Shown here: positions 1 to 8,837 of the stretch, piece after piece | Layout: each line of letters starts with the position of its first letter | How positions within the stretch are numbered: the stretch's first letter is position 1 | From: Sphingobacterium spiritivorum | GTDB lineage: Bacteria; Bacteroidota; Bacteroidia; Sphingobacteriales; Sphingobacteriaceae | NCBI RefSeq assembly: GCF_016725325.1 | Contig: NZ_CP068083.1 | Location: forward strand, 4,216,001 to 4,280,000 | Direction: 5' to 3' | DNA: 64,000 nt | Translations under genes and position numbers: made by a program | Notes under the pieces: model-generated | Told to the model about the DNA's origin: nothing | The model's database searches: none | What the model saw: only the letters and a program-made list of their open reading frames with translations

Positions 1-1805
1 AAGCTTATGTGCTGATTGATGCTTTTGATAAAGGTTCTTATGTAGAAGTTATTCCGCGAGAGCAGAAGATTATCGGTTACTCCACAAAAAACAGTGGTGG
101 TGTTCCCGACAATTTTAAGAATTATTTCGTGATGACTTTTGATCATCCATTTGCTAATATTTCCACCTTTGCCGATTCTGTATTAAAAGATGACCGCTAT
201 CTGATTAAGGCGGATCATGTAGGAGCTATTGTAGGATTTAAGATCGCTAATCGTGGTGATCAGGTCTTAATGAAGGTAGCTTCTTCTTTCATCAGTCCGG
301 AACAGGCGGAGATCAATCTGAAAGAACTGAATGGCGTTACTTTCGATCAGCAGGTGTTAAAAGGAGAGAAGAAGTGGAATGAAGAACTGGCGAAGGTGGA
401 GATCGAAGGCGGCTCCATAGATCAGGTTCGTACATTTTATTCTTCTTTATACCGCTCTTTATTATTCCCGCGAATGTTCTATGAACTGGATGCGCAAGGA
501 AACGTCATGCATTACAGTCCGTATACTGGAGAGGTCAAACCTGGCTATTTCTTTACAGATACAGGTTTTTGGGATACATTCAGAGCCTTATTTCCTTTCC
601 TGAACCTGATGTATCCGGAAATGAGTGTGAAGATGCAGGAAGGATTGGCGAATGCGTATCGTGAAGGAGGGTTTTTGCCGGAATGGGCAAGTCCGGGCTT
701 TAGAAATGTGATGGTTGGAAATAATTCGGCCTCTGTCGTTGCAGATGCCTGGGTAAAAGGTGTAAAGGTAAATAACAAGGATATAGAAACCTTGTATGAG
801 GCTGTCATCAAAGGTGCTAATAATGCTGGGCCGCTGACTGCTGTAGGCAGGGCAGGTGCTGAGTATTATAAAACACTGGGATATGTGCCTTATGATGTGA
901 AGATTAATGAAAATGCAGCTCGTACATTAGAATATGCGTATGACGATTTCGCAATCTATCAACTGGCCAAGTCTCTGGGAGGCCGTCAGCAAGATGTAGA
1001 TTTGTATCGCAAGCGCTCTTTTAATTATAAAAATTTATTTGATCCTGCGTCAGGATTAATGCGTGGCAAAAATAAAGACGGATCTTTTCAATCTCCATTT
1101 AATGCTTTCAAATGGGGGGATGCATTTACAGAGGGTAACAGCTGGCATTACAGCTGGTCTGTATTTCAGGATGTGAACGGATTGGCTCAGTTAATGGGTG
1201 GACATCGTGCTATGGAAATCAAACTGGATTCGGTTTTCTCTTTACCTCCGGTTTTTGACGATTCTTACTATGGTTTTCCTATCCATGAGATCAGAGAGAT
1301 GCAGATTGCCAATATGGGTCAGTATGCTCACGGTAATCAACCTATTCAGCATATGATCTACCTGTATGGTCATATTGGTGCACCGTGGAAAACGCAGTAT
1401 TGGGTTCGTGAAACGATGAACAGGATGTATGCTCCTACTCCGGATGGATATTGTGGAGATGAGGATAACGGACAGACTTCTGCCTGGTATGTATTCTCGG
1501 CGCTTGGGTTCTATCCGGTAACTCCGGCAACAGATGAGTATGTGTTAGGAGCTCCTTTGTTTAAAAAGGCTACATTACATTTGTCAAATGGAAAAAAAGT
1601 AATTATACAGGCGCCTCAAAATTCAGATACCAACCGTTATATCAAATCGATGAAATGGAATGGTAAGAATTATACAAAAAATTATATCAACCACAGCGAG
1701 TTGATCAAAGGTGCAAATTTATCTTTTGATATGAGTGCTGAACCTAACAAGAACAGAGGTACTGTAAAGGCTGACTTTCCGTACTCTCTGAGTTATGAAC
1801 AGTAA
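1..1805 (+). CDS. GH92 family alpha-mannosidase, C-terminal part (5' end outside window)
   Basis: The reading frame is open to the left edge, so this is the last ~600 residues of a protein that in GH92 is usually about 740-770 residues long; the GTG at position 9 is not a credible start. GH92 enzymes are calcium-dependent exo-alpha-mannosidases, normally exported and acting on mannose-containing N-glycans. Visible family hallmarks are the GFWDTFRALFP segment, PEWASPG, the GNQPIQHMIYLYGHIGAPWK stretch and the GDEDNGQTSAWYVFSALGFY segment near the C-terminus that carries acidic active-site residues. A strong terminator follows the stop. Neighbouring fucose genes suggest a role in stripping fucosylated glycoprotein glycans (inference). 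Family assignment is secure; linkage specificity cannot be read from the sequence. Confidence 0.93.
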   Translation, partial: AYVLIDAFDKGSYVEVIPREQKIIGYSTKNSGGVPDNFKNYFVMTFDHPFANISTFADSVLKDDRYLIKADHVGAIVGFKIANRGDQVLMKVASSFISPEQAEINLKELNGVTFDQQVLKGEKKWNEELAKVEIEGGSIDQVRTFYSSLYRSLLFPRMFYELDAQGNVMHYSPYTGEVKPGYFFTDTGFWDTFRALFPFLNLMYPEMSVKMQEGLANAYREGGFLPEWASPGFRNVMVGNNSASVVADAWVKGVKVNNKDIETLYEAVIKGANNAGPLTAVGRAGAEYYKTLGYVPYDVKINENAARTLEYAYDDFAIYQLAKSLGGRQQDVDLYRKRSFNYKNLFDPASGLMRGKNKDGSFQSPFNAFKWGDAFTEGNSWHYSWSVFQDVNGLAQLMGGHRAMEIKLDSVFSLPPVFDDSYYGFPIHEIREMQIANMGQYAHGNQPIQHMIYLYGHIGAPWKTQYWVRETMNRMYAPTPDGYCGDEDNGQTSAWYVFSALGFYPVTPATDEYVLGAPLFKKATLHLSNGKKVIIQAPQNSDTNRYIKSMKWNGKNYTKNYINHSELIKGANLSFDMSAEPNKNRGTVKADFPYSLSYEQ

Positions 1806-1833
1806 AGATTTTTATAATTAGTTTGTTTTGTTG

Positions 1834-1866
1834 AATAGGTTCCGGATTTCCGGAGCCTATTTTTTT
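1834..1866 (+). terminator. Intrinsic terminator after GH92 gene
   Basis: A 13-bp stem (1834-1846 pairing with 1849-1861, one G-T pair) is followed by a run of six T on the plus strand. It overlaps the stop codon of the convergent AraC gene. Confidence 0.8.
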
Positions 1867-2711
1867 AGGCTTTTCTGATACATCAATGGTGTCGTTTCCT
1901 TTATTTTTTTGAAAGCCTTATGAAAACTGACAAAATTCTGAAATCCACTCTCAAAACAGATTTGTTTTACAGGCATTTCCTGCTCCAGGAGCAAGCGGGA
2001 AGCATGTCCGATCCGGAGTTCGGTTATAAATTCTACAGGTGTTTTACCGGTCTTGGATTTGAAGAATCTGCAAAAGGAATTTTCTGTCATCCCTATAATC
2101 TGGGCCAACTCAGTCAGACTGATCTTATTTCTGTAATGTTGAGTCGCGTATTGAATAATGGCATTTAAGCGGTCATGATCCCCGAGATGACTCTGGAATT
2201 CATACGTAGATCGTGTTAATCTTTCATATTCATCGCTGGTGGCCAATACATTGAGTGCTTCCAGAAGAATGATGATCCGGGAAGCACCGCTTGCTGATAA
2301 TAGCTTTTCCAATAACTGCCGCAGTATCTCTCTTGTCTTTCCATAAATCTGCAATCCTTGCTTAGCTTTAGCGAATAACTCTTTCAATTTGCGGTTTTCC
2401 GGTAAATTGAAAAATACTTCTCCTAAAAAGTTCTCTCTAAAGTGAGCGACCCGGATATCCGCATTGTCCTGCAGATACTGTTCATCAAATAGCCAGTAGT
2501 GTGGCAGATTTGTTCCCAGAAGCACCATATTGTCATTTTCGAAGTTATTGATACTATCTCCTATAAATTGAGTTCCGCTGCCTTGAGCAATATGAATCAG
2601 CTCCAGCTCTTCATGGTAATGCCAGTTGTTGTGTTGCTGAGGTTTTACGTCATTCCGAATGGAGAATGAGGCTGCTGCCGGTGTACCGAAGGTGAGGAGT
2701 TGAGGTTTCAT
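1857..2711 (-). CDS. AraC family transcriptional regulator
   Basis: 284-residue DNA-binding regulator. The N-terminal ~130 residues look like an AraC-type cupin sensor (NNWHYHEELELIHIAQGSG), and the C-terminal ~100 residues hold two helix-turn-helix motifs, including LTELAQIIGMTENSFCRFFK and IGHASRLLLEQEMPVKQICF. The reading frame extends upstream to a TTG at 2762, but the first ATG at 2711 (MKPQLLTFGTP) starts right at the cupin and is preferred. It is divergent from fucP with a ~160-bp spacer, so it is the obvious candidate regulator of the fucose genes, probably sensing L-fucose or a pathway intermediate (inference). The family call is firm; the effector is unknown. Confidence 0.9.
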   Translation of the reverse strand: MKPQLLTFGTPAAASFSIRNDVKPQQHNNWHYHEELELIHIAQGSGTQFIGDSINNFENDNMVLLGTNLPHYWLFDEQYLQDNADIRVAHFRENFLGEVFFNLPENRKLKELFAKAKQGLQIYGKTREILRQLLEKLLSASGASRIIILLEALNVLATSDEYERLTRSTYEFQSHLGDHDRLNAIIQYATQHYRNKISLTELAQIIGMTENSFCRFFKSKTGKTPVEFITELRIGHASRLLLEQEMPVKQICFESGFQNFVSFHKAFKKIKETTPLMYQKSLKK

Positions 2712-2870
2712 TTCTTCAAAATTATAAAGAATACTTGCATAAATAGTAATTCTTTTATACAAATAAAGGTAAAATAGCTTAATAATTGGGTAATATCCAT
2801 TAATGTATTCAAAATATTATTTGCGAATTTTACAGTAATCAATTATAAATAATTAGTAAGACAATTACGT

Positions 2871-4136
2871 ATGACAAAAACTAAAAGCTATTCTCTGGCT
2901 CTGGTATTGGTAATCTCCCTGTTTTTCTTTTGGGGATTTATTCACAATCTGGATCCGATTCTGATACCACATTTGCGTATGGCATTCAGCCTCACGACTT
3001 TTCAGGCATCGCTAGTGGATTCGGCTGTTTTTATAGCCTATTTTGTAATGGCTATTCCTGCAGGTCTGTTAATGAAGAAATATGGATACAAGGCCGGTAT
3101 TCTGATCGGTTTGATCTTTTTTGCTTTAGGATGTTTTCTTTTTGTTCCTGCTGCAAACACGATGAGTTATGTTTTCTTTCTGGGTGCACTATTTGTAGTA
3201 GCCTGCGGACTCACTATTCTGGAGACAGCAGCTAATCCTTATGTAACAGTTTTAGGGGATCCTAATACAGCTACTCAACGCCTTAATTTTGCACAGTCCT
3301 TTAATGGTCTTGCCGCTTTTGTAGCGCCTATACTTGGTGGCGAATATATCCTTACGGAAGAACCAAAGTCAGCCGAAGAGCTGGCTGCATTAAGTGATCA
3401 GGCCCGTAATGCGTATTTACAATTGGAAACTTCTTCTGTAAAGTTACCCTATGTTATTCTGGGCGTACTCATTCTGGTGGTAGCAGCTATTTTTTACTTC
3501 ACCCGTTTGCCTGATATTAAAGATGATGAGGAAAAGACAAAATCAGGCTTTTTTCATGCATTCAAGCATAAAAATGTTTCATGGGCAGTGCTTGCTCAGT
3601 TCTTTTATGTGGGCGCACAGGTCTGTGTACTAAGTTTTCTGGTTCTTTTTGCTACGGATGCAGCAGGTATTGCGCCTAAGGAAGCTAAATATTATGCAGG
3701 TGTAGCCGGCTTAGCTTTTATGCTGGGAAGATTTGTCGGTACATTCTTTATGAAATTTGTGTCAGCACCTAAATTGCTGGCTATTTATTCCGTGATATCT
3801 ATACTGTTATCGTTTGTTGTGATCTTCGGTTCCGGAGTGATTACCTTGTATGCACTGATCGGTATTTCTTTCTTTATGTCCATTATGTTTCCGACGATTT
3901 TTGCGATTGGTGTACAGGGAATCGGATCAGATACAAAATCTGCATCCAGTCTGATCGTTATGTCCATTGTCGGAGGTGCTATTTTACCTCCTATATTAGG
4001 CTATATCTCTGATCATACCGGACATTTACAATATGGATATTTTGTTCCGTTGGTATGTTTTGTAGTTGTTCTGCTATTTGCCATGAAGAACAATAATTTA
4101 GTCATTGAAGAAACAGAGGATATTAAAACACATTAA
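2871..4136 (+). CDS. fucP: L-fucose:H+ symporter (FucP-type MFS)
   Basis: 421-residue inner-membrane protein with about twelve hydrophobic segments. The start FFFWGFIHNLDPILIPHLR and the motif ILETAANPYVTVLGDP (fourth to fifth helix) are characteristic of the FucP branch of the major facilitator superfamily, followed by RLNFAQSFNGLAAFVAPILG. FucP imports L-fucose with protons. It is the first gene of a seven-gene fucose set; the mutarotase begins 11 bp after its stop. Related family members carry glucose/galactose or N-acetylglucosamine, but the neighbouring pathway genes make fucose most likely. Confidence 0.92.
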   Translation: MTKTKSYSLALVLVISLFFFWGFIHNLDPILIPHLRMAFSLTTFQASLVDSAVFIAYFVMAIPAGLLMKKYGYKAGILIGLIFFALGCFLFVPAANTMSYVFFLGALFVVACGLTILETAANPYVTVLGDPNTATQRLNFAQSFNGLAAFVAPILGGEYILTEEPKSAEELAALSDQARNAYLQLETSSVKLPYVILGVLILVVAAIFYFTRLPDIKDDEEKTKSGFFHAFKHKNVSWAVLAQFFYVGAQVCVLSFLVLFATDAAGIAPKEAKYYAGVAGLAFMLGRFVGTFFMKFVSAPKLLAIYSVISILLSFVVIFGSGVITLYALIGISFFMSIMFPTIFAIGVQGIGSDTKSASSLIVMSIVGGAILPPILGYISDHTGHLQYGYFVPLVCFVVVLLFAMKNNNLVIEETEDIKTH

Positions 4137-4147
4137 TACAATTGAAT

Positions 4148-4483
4148 ATGAAACGATATACACTGGGGCTGGATTTGGTTGATGACCCTAAGTTGATAAA
4201 CGAATACGAGACTTATCATGCTGCTGTCTGGCCTGAGATTAAAAAGTCAATTACAGATGCGGGAGTGGAGTCTATGGAAATTTACAGGTTTGCTAATCGT
4301 CTTTTCATGATTATGGAAGTAAATGACAGCTTTTCATTTGAACGTAAAGGAGAGATGGACAGCGGTAATCCTAAAGTGCAGGAATGGGAAGAGTTGATGT
4401 GGAAATACCAGGTGGCTATACCCGGTGCTAAGGCTGGTGAGAAATGGGTGCTATTGGATAAAATATTTGATTTAAGTAAGTAA
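4148..4483 (+). CDS. L-rhamnose mutarotase family protein (probable L-fucose mutarotase)
   Basis: 111-residue protein of the RhaM/YiiL fold: N-terminal MKRYTLGLDLVDDP, then YHAAVWPEIKKSITDAGV with the family's conserved His-Trp-Pro pattern, and a C-terminal WEELMWKYQVAIPGA. Such proteins interconvert the alpha and beta anomers of 6-deoxyhexoses. It is not a FucU/RbsD-type mutarotase; a role on L-fucose is inferred from context. The ATG at 4148 is preferred over an in-frame TTG at 4142. Its TAA overlaps the ATG of the next gene (TAATG), implying translational coupling. Confidence 0.9.
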   Translation: MKRYTLGLDLVDDPKLINEYETYHAAVWPEIKKSITDAGVESMEIYRFANRLFMIMEVNDSFSFERKGEMDSGNPKVQEWEELMWKYQVAIPGAKAGEKWVLLDKIFDLSK

Positions 4484-6147
4484 TGGAAACTACAAAACAA
4501 TTGTTTCTGCAAATCCACCCTTCGGATAATGTGCTGGTGGCTTTACGTGATTTACAGAAAGGGACGTTAATTAATTGGGAAGGTCAGCAATTTGAATTGC
4601 TTCAGGATGTGGCTGCAAAGCATAAGTTTACGATCAGTCCGCTTACAGCAGACGCAGAAGTGCATATGTATGGTGTACTGGTGGGGAAAGTAAATTATGC
4701 CTTGAAACAGGGCGAACTGATCTCTACCGATAACCTGCGTCATGCTGCTGAAGATTTCAGAATGGGTAAGCGCAAGCTGAGCTGGAATAAGCCTGATGTG
4801 TCATCGTTTAAAGATAAGACTTTCAATGGATATCATCGTTCTAACGGAACGGTTGGTACAGCTAACTACTGGCTCGTCATTCCATTGGTTTTTTGTGAAA
4901 ACAGAAATGTCCTGACCTTAAAAGCCGCTTTCGAAGAAAAGCTGGGGTATAAGGTAAAAGCTAATGATTATACAACTGAAGTAGATGATCTGATCAACCT
5001 GTATAAGTCCGGTGCTAATGTAGACGCAATCATTGCGCAGGATCTGAATGCGGGTTCGTCAGATAAAGAAGTGAAACGTCTGTTTGATAATGTAGATGGT
5101 ATCAAGTTTCTGAATCATGATATGGGCTGTGGTGGTACACGTATGGATTCGGATGCACTATGTGGCCTGTTGGCAGGTTATATTACACATCCGAATGTTG
5201 CAGGAGCAACTGTATTGAGCTTAGGCTGCCAACACGCACAGGCATCTATTCTGAAGGATGAAATTCAGAAAAGAGATCCTCAGTTTGATAAACCTCTGTA
5301 TGTATTTGAGCAACAGAAAGAAGGTACTGAAAAGGAACTGATGCAAAAAGCTATTAAAGCGACTTTTGCGGGTATGATGCAGGCCAATCAGCAGGAGCGT
5401 CAGCCTGCTACACTGGATAAATTATGTATCGGTCTTGAATGTGGCGGATCTGATGGTTTTTCAGGTATTTCAGCTAATCCGGCTTTAGGGTATTTGTCTG
5501 ATATACTGGTTAGTCTGGGCGGCTCGGTGATTCTGGCTGAATTTCCTGAACTATGCGGAGTCGAACAGGAACTCAGTGACAGATGTATTGATGAAGAAAC
5601 AGCGACCAAATTTATGAGTCTGATGCGTACATATAACGCTAAGGCTGAAGCAGATGGTTCAGGATTCTATATGAATCCTTCACCTGGAAATATCCGGGAC
5701 GGTCTGATTACGGATGCCATCAAGTCTGCAGGAGCTGCTAAAAAGGGAGGGACATCGCCTGTAACTGCGGTGGTCGATTATCCGGAACTGGCTAATAAAC
5801 CGGGCCTGAATCTTTTATGTACTCCGGGCAATGATGTAGAAAGTACTACAGCTGAAGTTGCAGCAGGCGCAAATGTGGTGTTGTTCACGACAGGGTTGGG
5901 CACACCTACAGGAAACCCTATCACTCCGGTGGTCAAATTATCTACGAATACAAAAACGTATGAAAAGATGCCGGATATAATTGACCTCAACTGCGGAACT
6001 ATTATTGAAGGGGAGGAAAGTATTGAACAGGCTGCACATCGTATACTGGATTATGTAATATCTGTGGCAAATGGTGAAATAAAACCGAAGGCTGTATTGC
6101 TTGGTCAGGATGATTTTATTCCCTGGAGAAGAGGAGTTTCTTTATAA
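4483..6147 (+). CDS. UxaA-family sugar-acid dehydratase, probable L-fuconate dehydratase
   Basis: 554 residues. The N-terminal ~90 residues resemble the SAF domain of altronate/galactarate dehydratases (HPSDNVLVALRDLQKGTLI), then comes the UxaA core with GTANYW (~124), HDMGCGGTRMD (~212), LSLGCQHAQ and GLECGGSDGFSGISANPALG (~318). Conserved Cys and His residues fit the metal-dependent dehydration of a sugar acid to a 2-keto-3-deoxy acid. All other steps of a non-phosphorylative fucose route are next to it, so L-fuconate to 2-keto-3-deoxy-L-fuconate is the likely reaction. Elsewhere this step is often done by enolase-superfamily enzymes, so this is a non-homologous replacement (inference). Confidence 0.88.
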   Translation: METTKQLFLQIHPSDNVLVALRDLQKGTLINWEGQQFELLQDVAAKHKFTISPLTADAEVHMYGVLVGKVNYALKQGELISTDNLRHAAEDFRMGKRKLSWNKPDVSSFKDKTFNGYHRSNGTVGTANYWLVIPLVFCENRNVLTLKAAFEEKLGYKVKANDYTTEVDDLINLYKSGANVDAIIAQDLNAGSSDKEVKRLFDNVDGIKFLNHDMGCGGTRMDSDALCGLLAGYITHPNVAGATVLSLGCQHAQASILKDEIQKRDPQFDKPLYVFEQQKEGTEKELMQKAIKATFAGMMQANQQERQPATLDKLCIGLECGGSDGFSGISANPALGYLSDILVSLGGSVILAEFPELCGVEQELSDRCIDEETATKFMSLMRTYNAKAEADGSGFYMNPSPGNIRDGLITDAIKSAGAAKKGGTSPVTAVVDYPELANKPGLNLLCTPGNDVESTTAEVAAGANVVLFTTGLGTPTGNPITPVVKLSTNTKTYEKMPDIIDLNCGTIIEGEESIEQAAHRILDYVISVANGEIKPKAVLLGQDDFIPWRRGVSL

Positions 6148-6169
6148 TTTTTTTTTTGATACATGTACT

Positions 6170-6194
6170 ACCCGGAATATTTGCCCGGGTTTTA
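6170..6194 (+). terminator. Small hairpin with T run between dehydratase and SDR genes
   Basis: ACCCGG (6170-6175) pairs with CCGGGT (6185-6190), loop of nine, followed by TTTT. The stem is short, so partial termination or RNA stabilisation inside the operon is as likely as full termination. Confidence 0.4.
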
Positions 6195-6204
6195 AGATCA
6201 TAAT

Positions 6205-6969
6205 ATGAGTAAATTAGTTAATAAATCAGCCATTATTACAGGTGGTGGCAGCGGAATCGGGAAAGCCATTAGTTTGTTATTTGCTTCTGAAGGTGCGGAA
6301 GTTCATATTCTGGACCTCAATACGGATGGTGCTGAACAGGTAGTTGAAGAGATTATTACTGCCGGAGGAAAAGCAAAGGCACATGTTTGTAATGTTGCTA
6401 TCCAAAGTGAAGTGGTGGCTGTCGTGGAAAGTATCAGTGCTGTGGATATTCTGGTCAATAATGCTGGTATAGCCCACGTGGGTAAATTGGAGGGTTGTAC
6501 TTCGGAAGATTTTGACCGTGTATTCAATGTCAATGTTAAAGGTGCCTATAATGCGCTGTATGCAGCTGTTCCATTGATGAAAAAACAAGGTGGCGGAGCT
6601 ATTCTTAATATGGCTTCTATTGCCGCATGGGTGGGTATCAGTGACAGATTTGCATATTCAATGAGTAAAGGCGCCATATTTGCAATGACACTTTCCGTTG
6701 CACGTGATTATATGGAGGATGGTATTCGTTGTAACAGTATTTCACCTGCACGTGTTCATACTCCATTTGTAGATGGATTTATTGCAAAGAATTACCCCGG
6801 GCAGGAAGCTGAAATGTTTGAAAAGCTTTCTAAAAGTCAGCCTATAGGCCGTATGGCTCAGCCGGAAGAAATTGCTAAACTCGCATTATTCTTATGTAGT
6901 GATGATGCAGGCTTTATTACGGGGAACGACTATCCTATAGACGGAGGCTTTATCAAATTAAATAATTAA
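6205..6969 (+). CDS. SDR oxidoreductase, probable 2-keto-3-deoxy-L-fuconate dehydrogenase
   Basis: 254-residue classical short-chain dehydrogenase/reductase. It has the Rossmann motif TGGGSGIG (residues 12-19), an acidic residue after strand 2 (ILDLN, suggesting NAD preference), NNAG, catalytic Ser138 and Tyr151-x3-Lys155 (YSMSK), all intact. It sits between the dehydratase and the FAH-family hydrolase, exactly where a pathway would need oxidation of 2-keto-3-deoxy-L-fuconate to 2,4-diketo-3-deoxy-L-fuconate. The reaction is inferred from context; the fold and cofactor class are clear. Confidence 0.88.
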   Translation: MSKLVNKSAIITGGGSGIGKAISLLFASEGAEVHILDLNTDGAEQVVEEIITAGGKAKAHVCNVAIQSEVVAVVESISAVDILVNNAGIAHVGKLEGCTSEDFDRVFNVNVKGAYNALYAAVPLMKKQGGGAILNMASIAAWVGISDRFAYSMSKGAIFAMTLSVARDYMEDGIRCNSISPARVHTPFVDGFIAKNYPGQEAEMFEKLSKSQPIGRMAQPEEIAKLALFLCSDDAGFITGNDYPIDGGFIKLNN

Positions 6970-7078
6970 GGCCAAAAATTGGAAAATAATAAAAAGAATT
7001 AGCAAGTTTGAAGAGCGAATAAGGCTAATTTGAACCTCAAAATCTAAATATTATTGCAATATCTGTTTTGAGTGCTTC

Positions 7079-7095
7079 ATCCCGGTTACCGGGAT
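7079..7095. repeat. Perfect 17-base palindrome in the fucose cluster
   Basis: ATCCCGGT-T-ACCGGGAT lies 34 bp before the FAH-family gene, in the largest spacer of the cluster (160 bp). No T run follows, so it is not a standard terminator. It may be an operator or an RNA hairpin that protects or separates transcripts. Confidence 0.5.
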
Positions 7096-7129
7096 AAGAT
7101 AATAACAGTTAAACACAAATTATATACAA

Positions 7130-7987
7130 ATGAAATTAATACGTTTTGGTGAATCCGGAAAAGAAAAAATAGGCGTCCAGATCGATGGCGTTAATTATGA
7201 TACTTCAGCCCTTGGCGGAGACTATAATGAAACATTTTTCGCTGAAAACGGCTTAGCCCGTTTAGAGGAATTTGTAAAAGCGAATGAAGGTGAATTATTG
7301 GAAATTCCTGCAAATTCTCGTCTTGGAGCACCATTCGCACGTCCTTCTAAGATTGTATGTATTGGTCTTAATTATAAAGATCATGCAGAAGAGACTGGAG
7401 CAGCTATTCCGAAAGAGCCTATTATTTTTATGAAGTCTACTACCGCACTGGTAGGACCACACGATCAGGTTGTAATTCCTAAAAACTCAGTCAAAACAGA
7501 TTGGGAAGTGGAATTCGGAATCGTAATCGGCAAGAAAGCTTCCTATGTTGAAGAGGCTGAGGCTCTGGATTACGTGGCTGGTTATGTCTTACACAATGAT
7601 GTTTCCGAACGGGAATTTCAGATCGAGCGTGGTGGTACATGGGACAAAGGAAAAGGTTGTGATACTTTTGCACCGATGGGACCTTACCTGACTACAGCAG
7701 ATGAGATTGCAGATATCAATAACGTTCGTTTATGGTTAAAAGTTAACGGAAAAACCTATCAGGACGGAAATACTAAAAACTTAATATTTTCTGTTCCTTA
7801 CATTGTAAGTTATGTGTCCCAGTTTATGACCTTATTGCCTGGAGATGTGATCTCTACCGGAACTCCGGCAGGTGTAGGTCTTGGATTTAATCCACCTATC
7901 TATCTGAAAGCGGGAGATATTATCGAGCTTGGCGCAGATGGTTTAGGTGAATCCCGTCAGGAAGTAGTCGCTTATTCTGGTAAATAA
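7130..7987 (+). CDS. Fumarylacetoacetate hydrolase family protein, probable 2,4-diketo-3-deoxy-L-fuconate hydrolase
   Basis: 285 residues. A short N-terminal domain is followed by the FAH core beginning VCIGLNYKDHAEE. Metal ligands are visible as Glu126 and Glu128 (DWEVEFG) and Asp157 (HNDVSERE), with STGTPAGVG near the end, as in the family. FAH-fold enzymes cleave carbon-carbon bonds of beta-diketo acids; in the diketo fucose pathway the products are pyruvate and lactate. Placement between the two SDRs and the lactonase supports that reaction. Other acylpyruvase activities cannot be excluded from sequence alone. Confidence 0.9.
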   Translation: MKLIRFGESGKEKIGVQIDGVNYDTSALGGDYNETFFAENGLARLEEFVKANEGELLEIPANSRLGAPFARPSKIVCIGLNYKDHAEETGAAIPKEPIIFMKSTTALVGPHDQVVIPKNSVKTDWEVEFGIVIGKKASYVEEAEALDYVAGYVLHNDVSEREFQIERGGTWDKGKGCDTFAPMGPYLTTADEIADINNVRLWLKVNGKTYQDGNTKNLIFSVPYIVSYVSQFMTLLPGDVISTGTPAGVGLGFNPPIYLKAGDIIELGADGLGESRQEVVAYSGK

Positions 7988-7996
7988 TTGTGAAGT

Positions 7997-8824
7997 ATGC
8001 GCATTGATTCTCACCAGCATTTCTGGCATTTTGATCCCGTACGTGATAGCTGGATAACTGATCAAATGGAGGTAATCCGTCGTGATTTTTTACCTCAGGA
8101 TCTGGAATTTATCTTACAACGGAATGATATAGATGGCTGTATTGCGGTGCAGGCTGATCAATCACCTTCAGAAACAGAATTTCTGGTTCGGCTGGCATAT
8201 CAGCATCCGTTTATAAAAGGAGTTGTTGGCTGGGTAGATTTAAGGGCTTCGAATATTGATGAATTGTTGAGTAATTATCAGCAGGAATCTGTCATCAAAG
8301 GTTTCAGACATATTGTAGAAGGAGAAAGCGATCCGGAATTTCTGATAAGAGATGATTTTCAAAACGGACTTTCCCGGTTGAGTAAGTATGGCTTTACGTA
8401 TGATTTGTTGATTCGTCCGCGTCATTACGCCAGCACATTGATCTGTGTCGCGAATCATCCGGATCAACAATTTATTCTGGATCATATCGCCAAACCGCCG
8501 ATCAAATCTCAGGAATTCTATGAATGGGCATCTTTTATAAGTGCACTTGCAGAATATCCCAATGTGTATTGTAAAGTTTCTGGGCTTGCTACAGAGGCCG
8601 ATTGGAGCGGCTGGAAACTGGATCATTTTTCTCAGTATCTGAATCATGTTTTTCTGTGTTTCGGGAAAGAGAGGATTATGTTTGGATCAGACTGGCCGGT
8701 GTGTCTTCTTGCTGCATCGTATGAAGATAATCTGGCAATAGTCGGGTCCAAGCTTGATGATTTTACATCTGCTGAAAAAGAAGCTTTCTGGGGACTGAAT
8801 GCAGTAAAAGCATATAATCTATAA
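7997..8824 (+). CDS. Amidohydrolase family protein, probable L-fuconolactonase
   Basis: 275-residue TIM-barrel metal hydrolase of the amidohydrolase-2 type. The N-terminal MRIDSHQHFWHF holds the His-x-His metal site, HIAKPP carries a later conserved His, and GSDWPVCLL holds the catalytic Asp. This subfamily includes lactonases for L-fucono-, L-rhamnono- and galactarolactones. It starts 9 bp after the FAH-family gene and ends 13 bp before the second SDR, so it is co-transcribed and predicted to hydrolyse L-fucono-lactone to L-fuconate. Confidence 0.9.
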   Translation: MRIDSHQHFWHFDPVRDSWITDQMEVIRRDFLPQDLEFILQRNDIDGCIAVQADQSPSETEFLVRLAYQHPFIKGVVGWVDLRASNIDELLSNYQQESVIKGFRHIVEGESDPEFLIRDDFQNGLSRLSKYGFTYDLLIRPRHYASTLICVANHPDQQFILDHIAKPPIKSQEFYEWASFISALAEYPNVYCKVSGLATEADWSGWKLDHFSQYLNHVFLCFGKERIMFGSDWPVCLLAASYEDNLAIVGSKLDDFTSAEKEAFWGLNAVKAYNL

Positions 8825-8837
8825 TAAAGAATGTAAT

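Noticed and set aside
1812..1866. Terminator for the AraC gene as well
   Set aside because: On the minus strand the hairpin is followed by A/C-rich DNA, not a T run, so only the plus direction is called.
1920..2168. Plus-strand frame inside the AraC gene
   Set aside because: Antisense shadow of a clear AraC coding region with no family signs.
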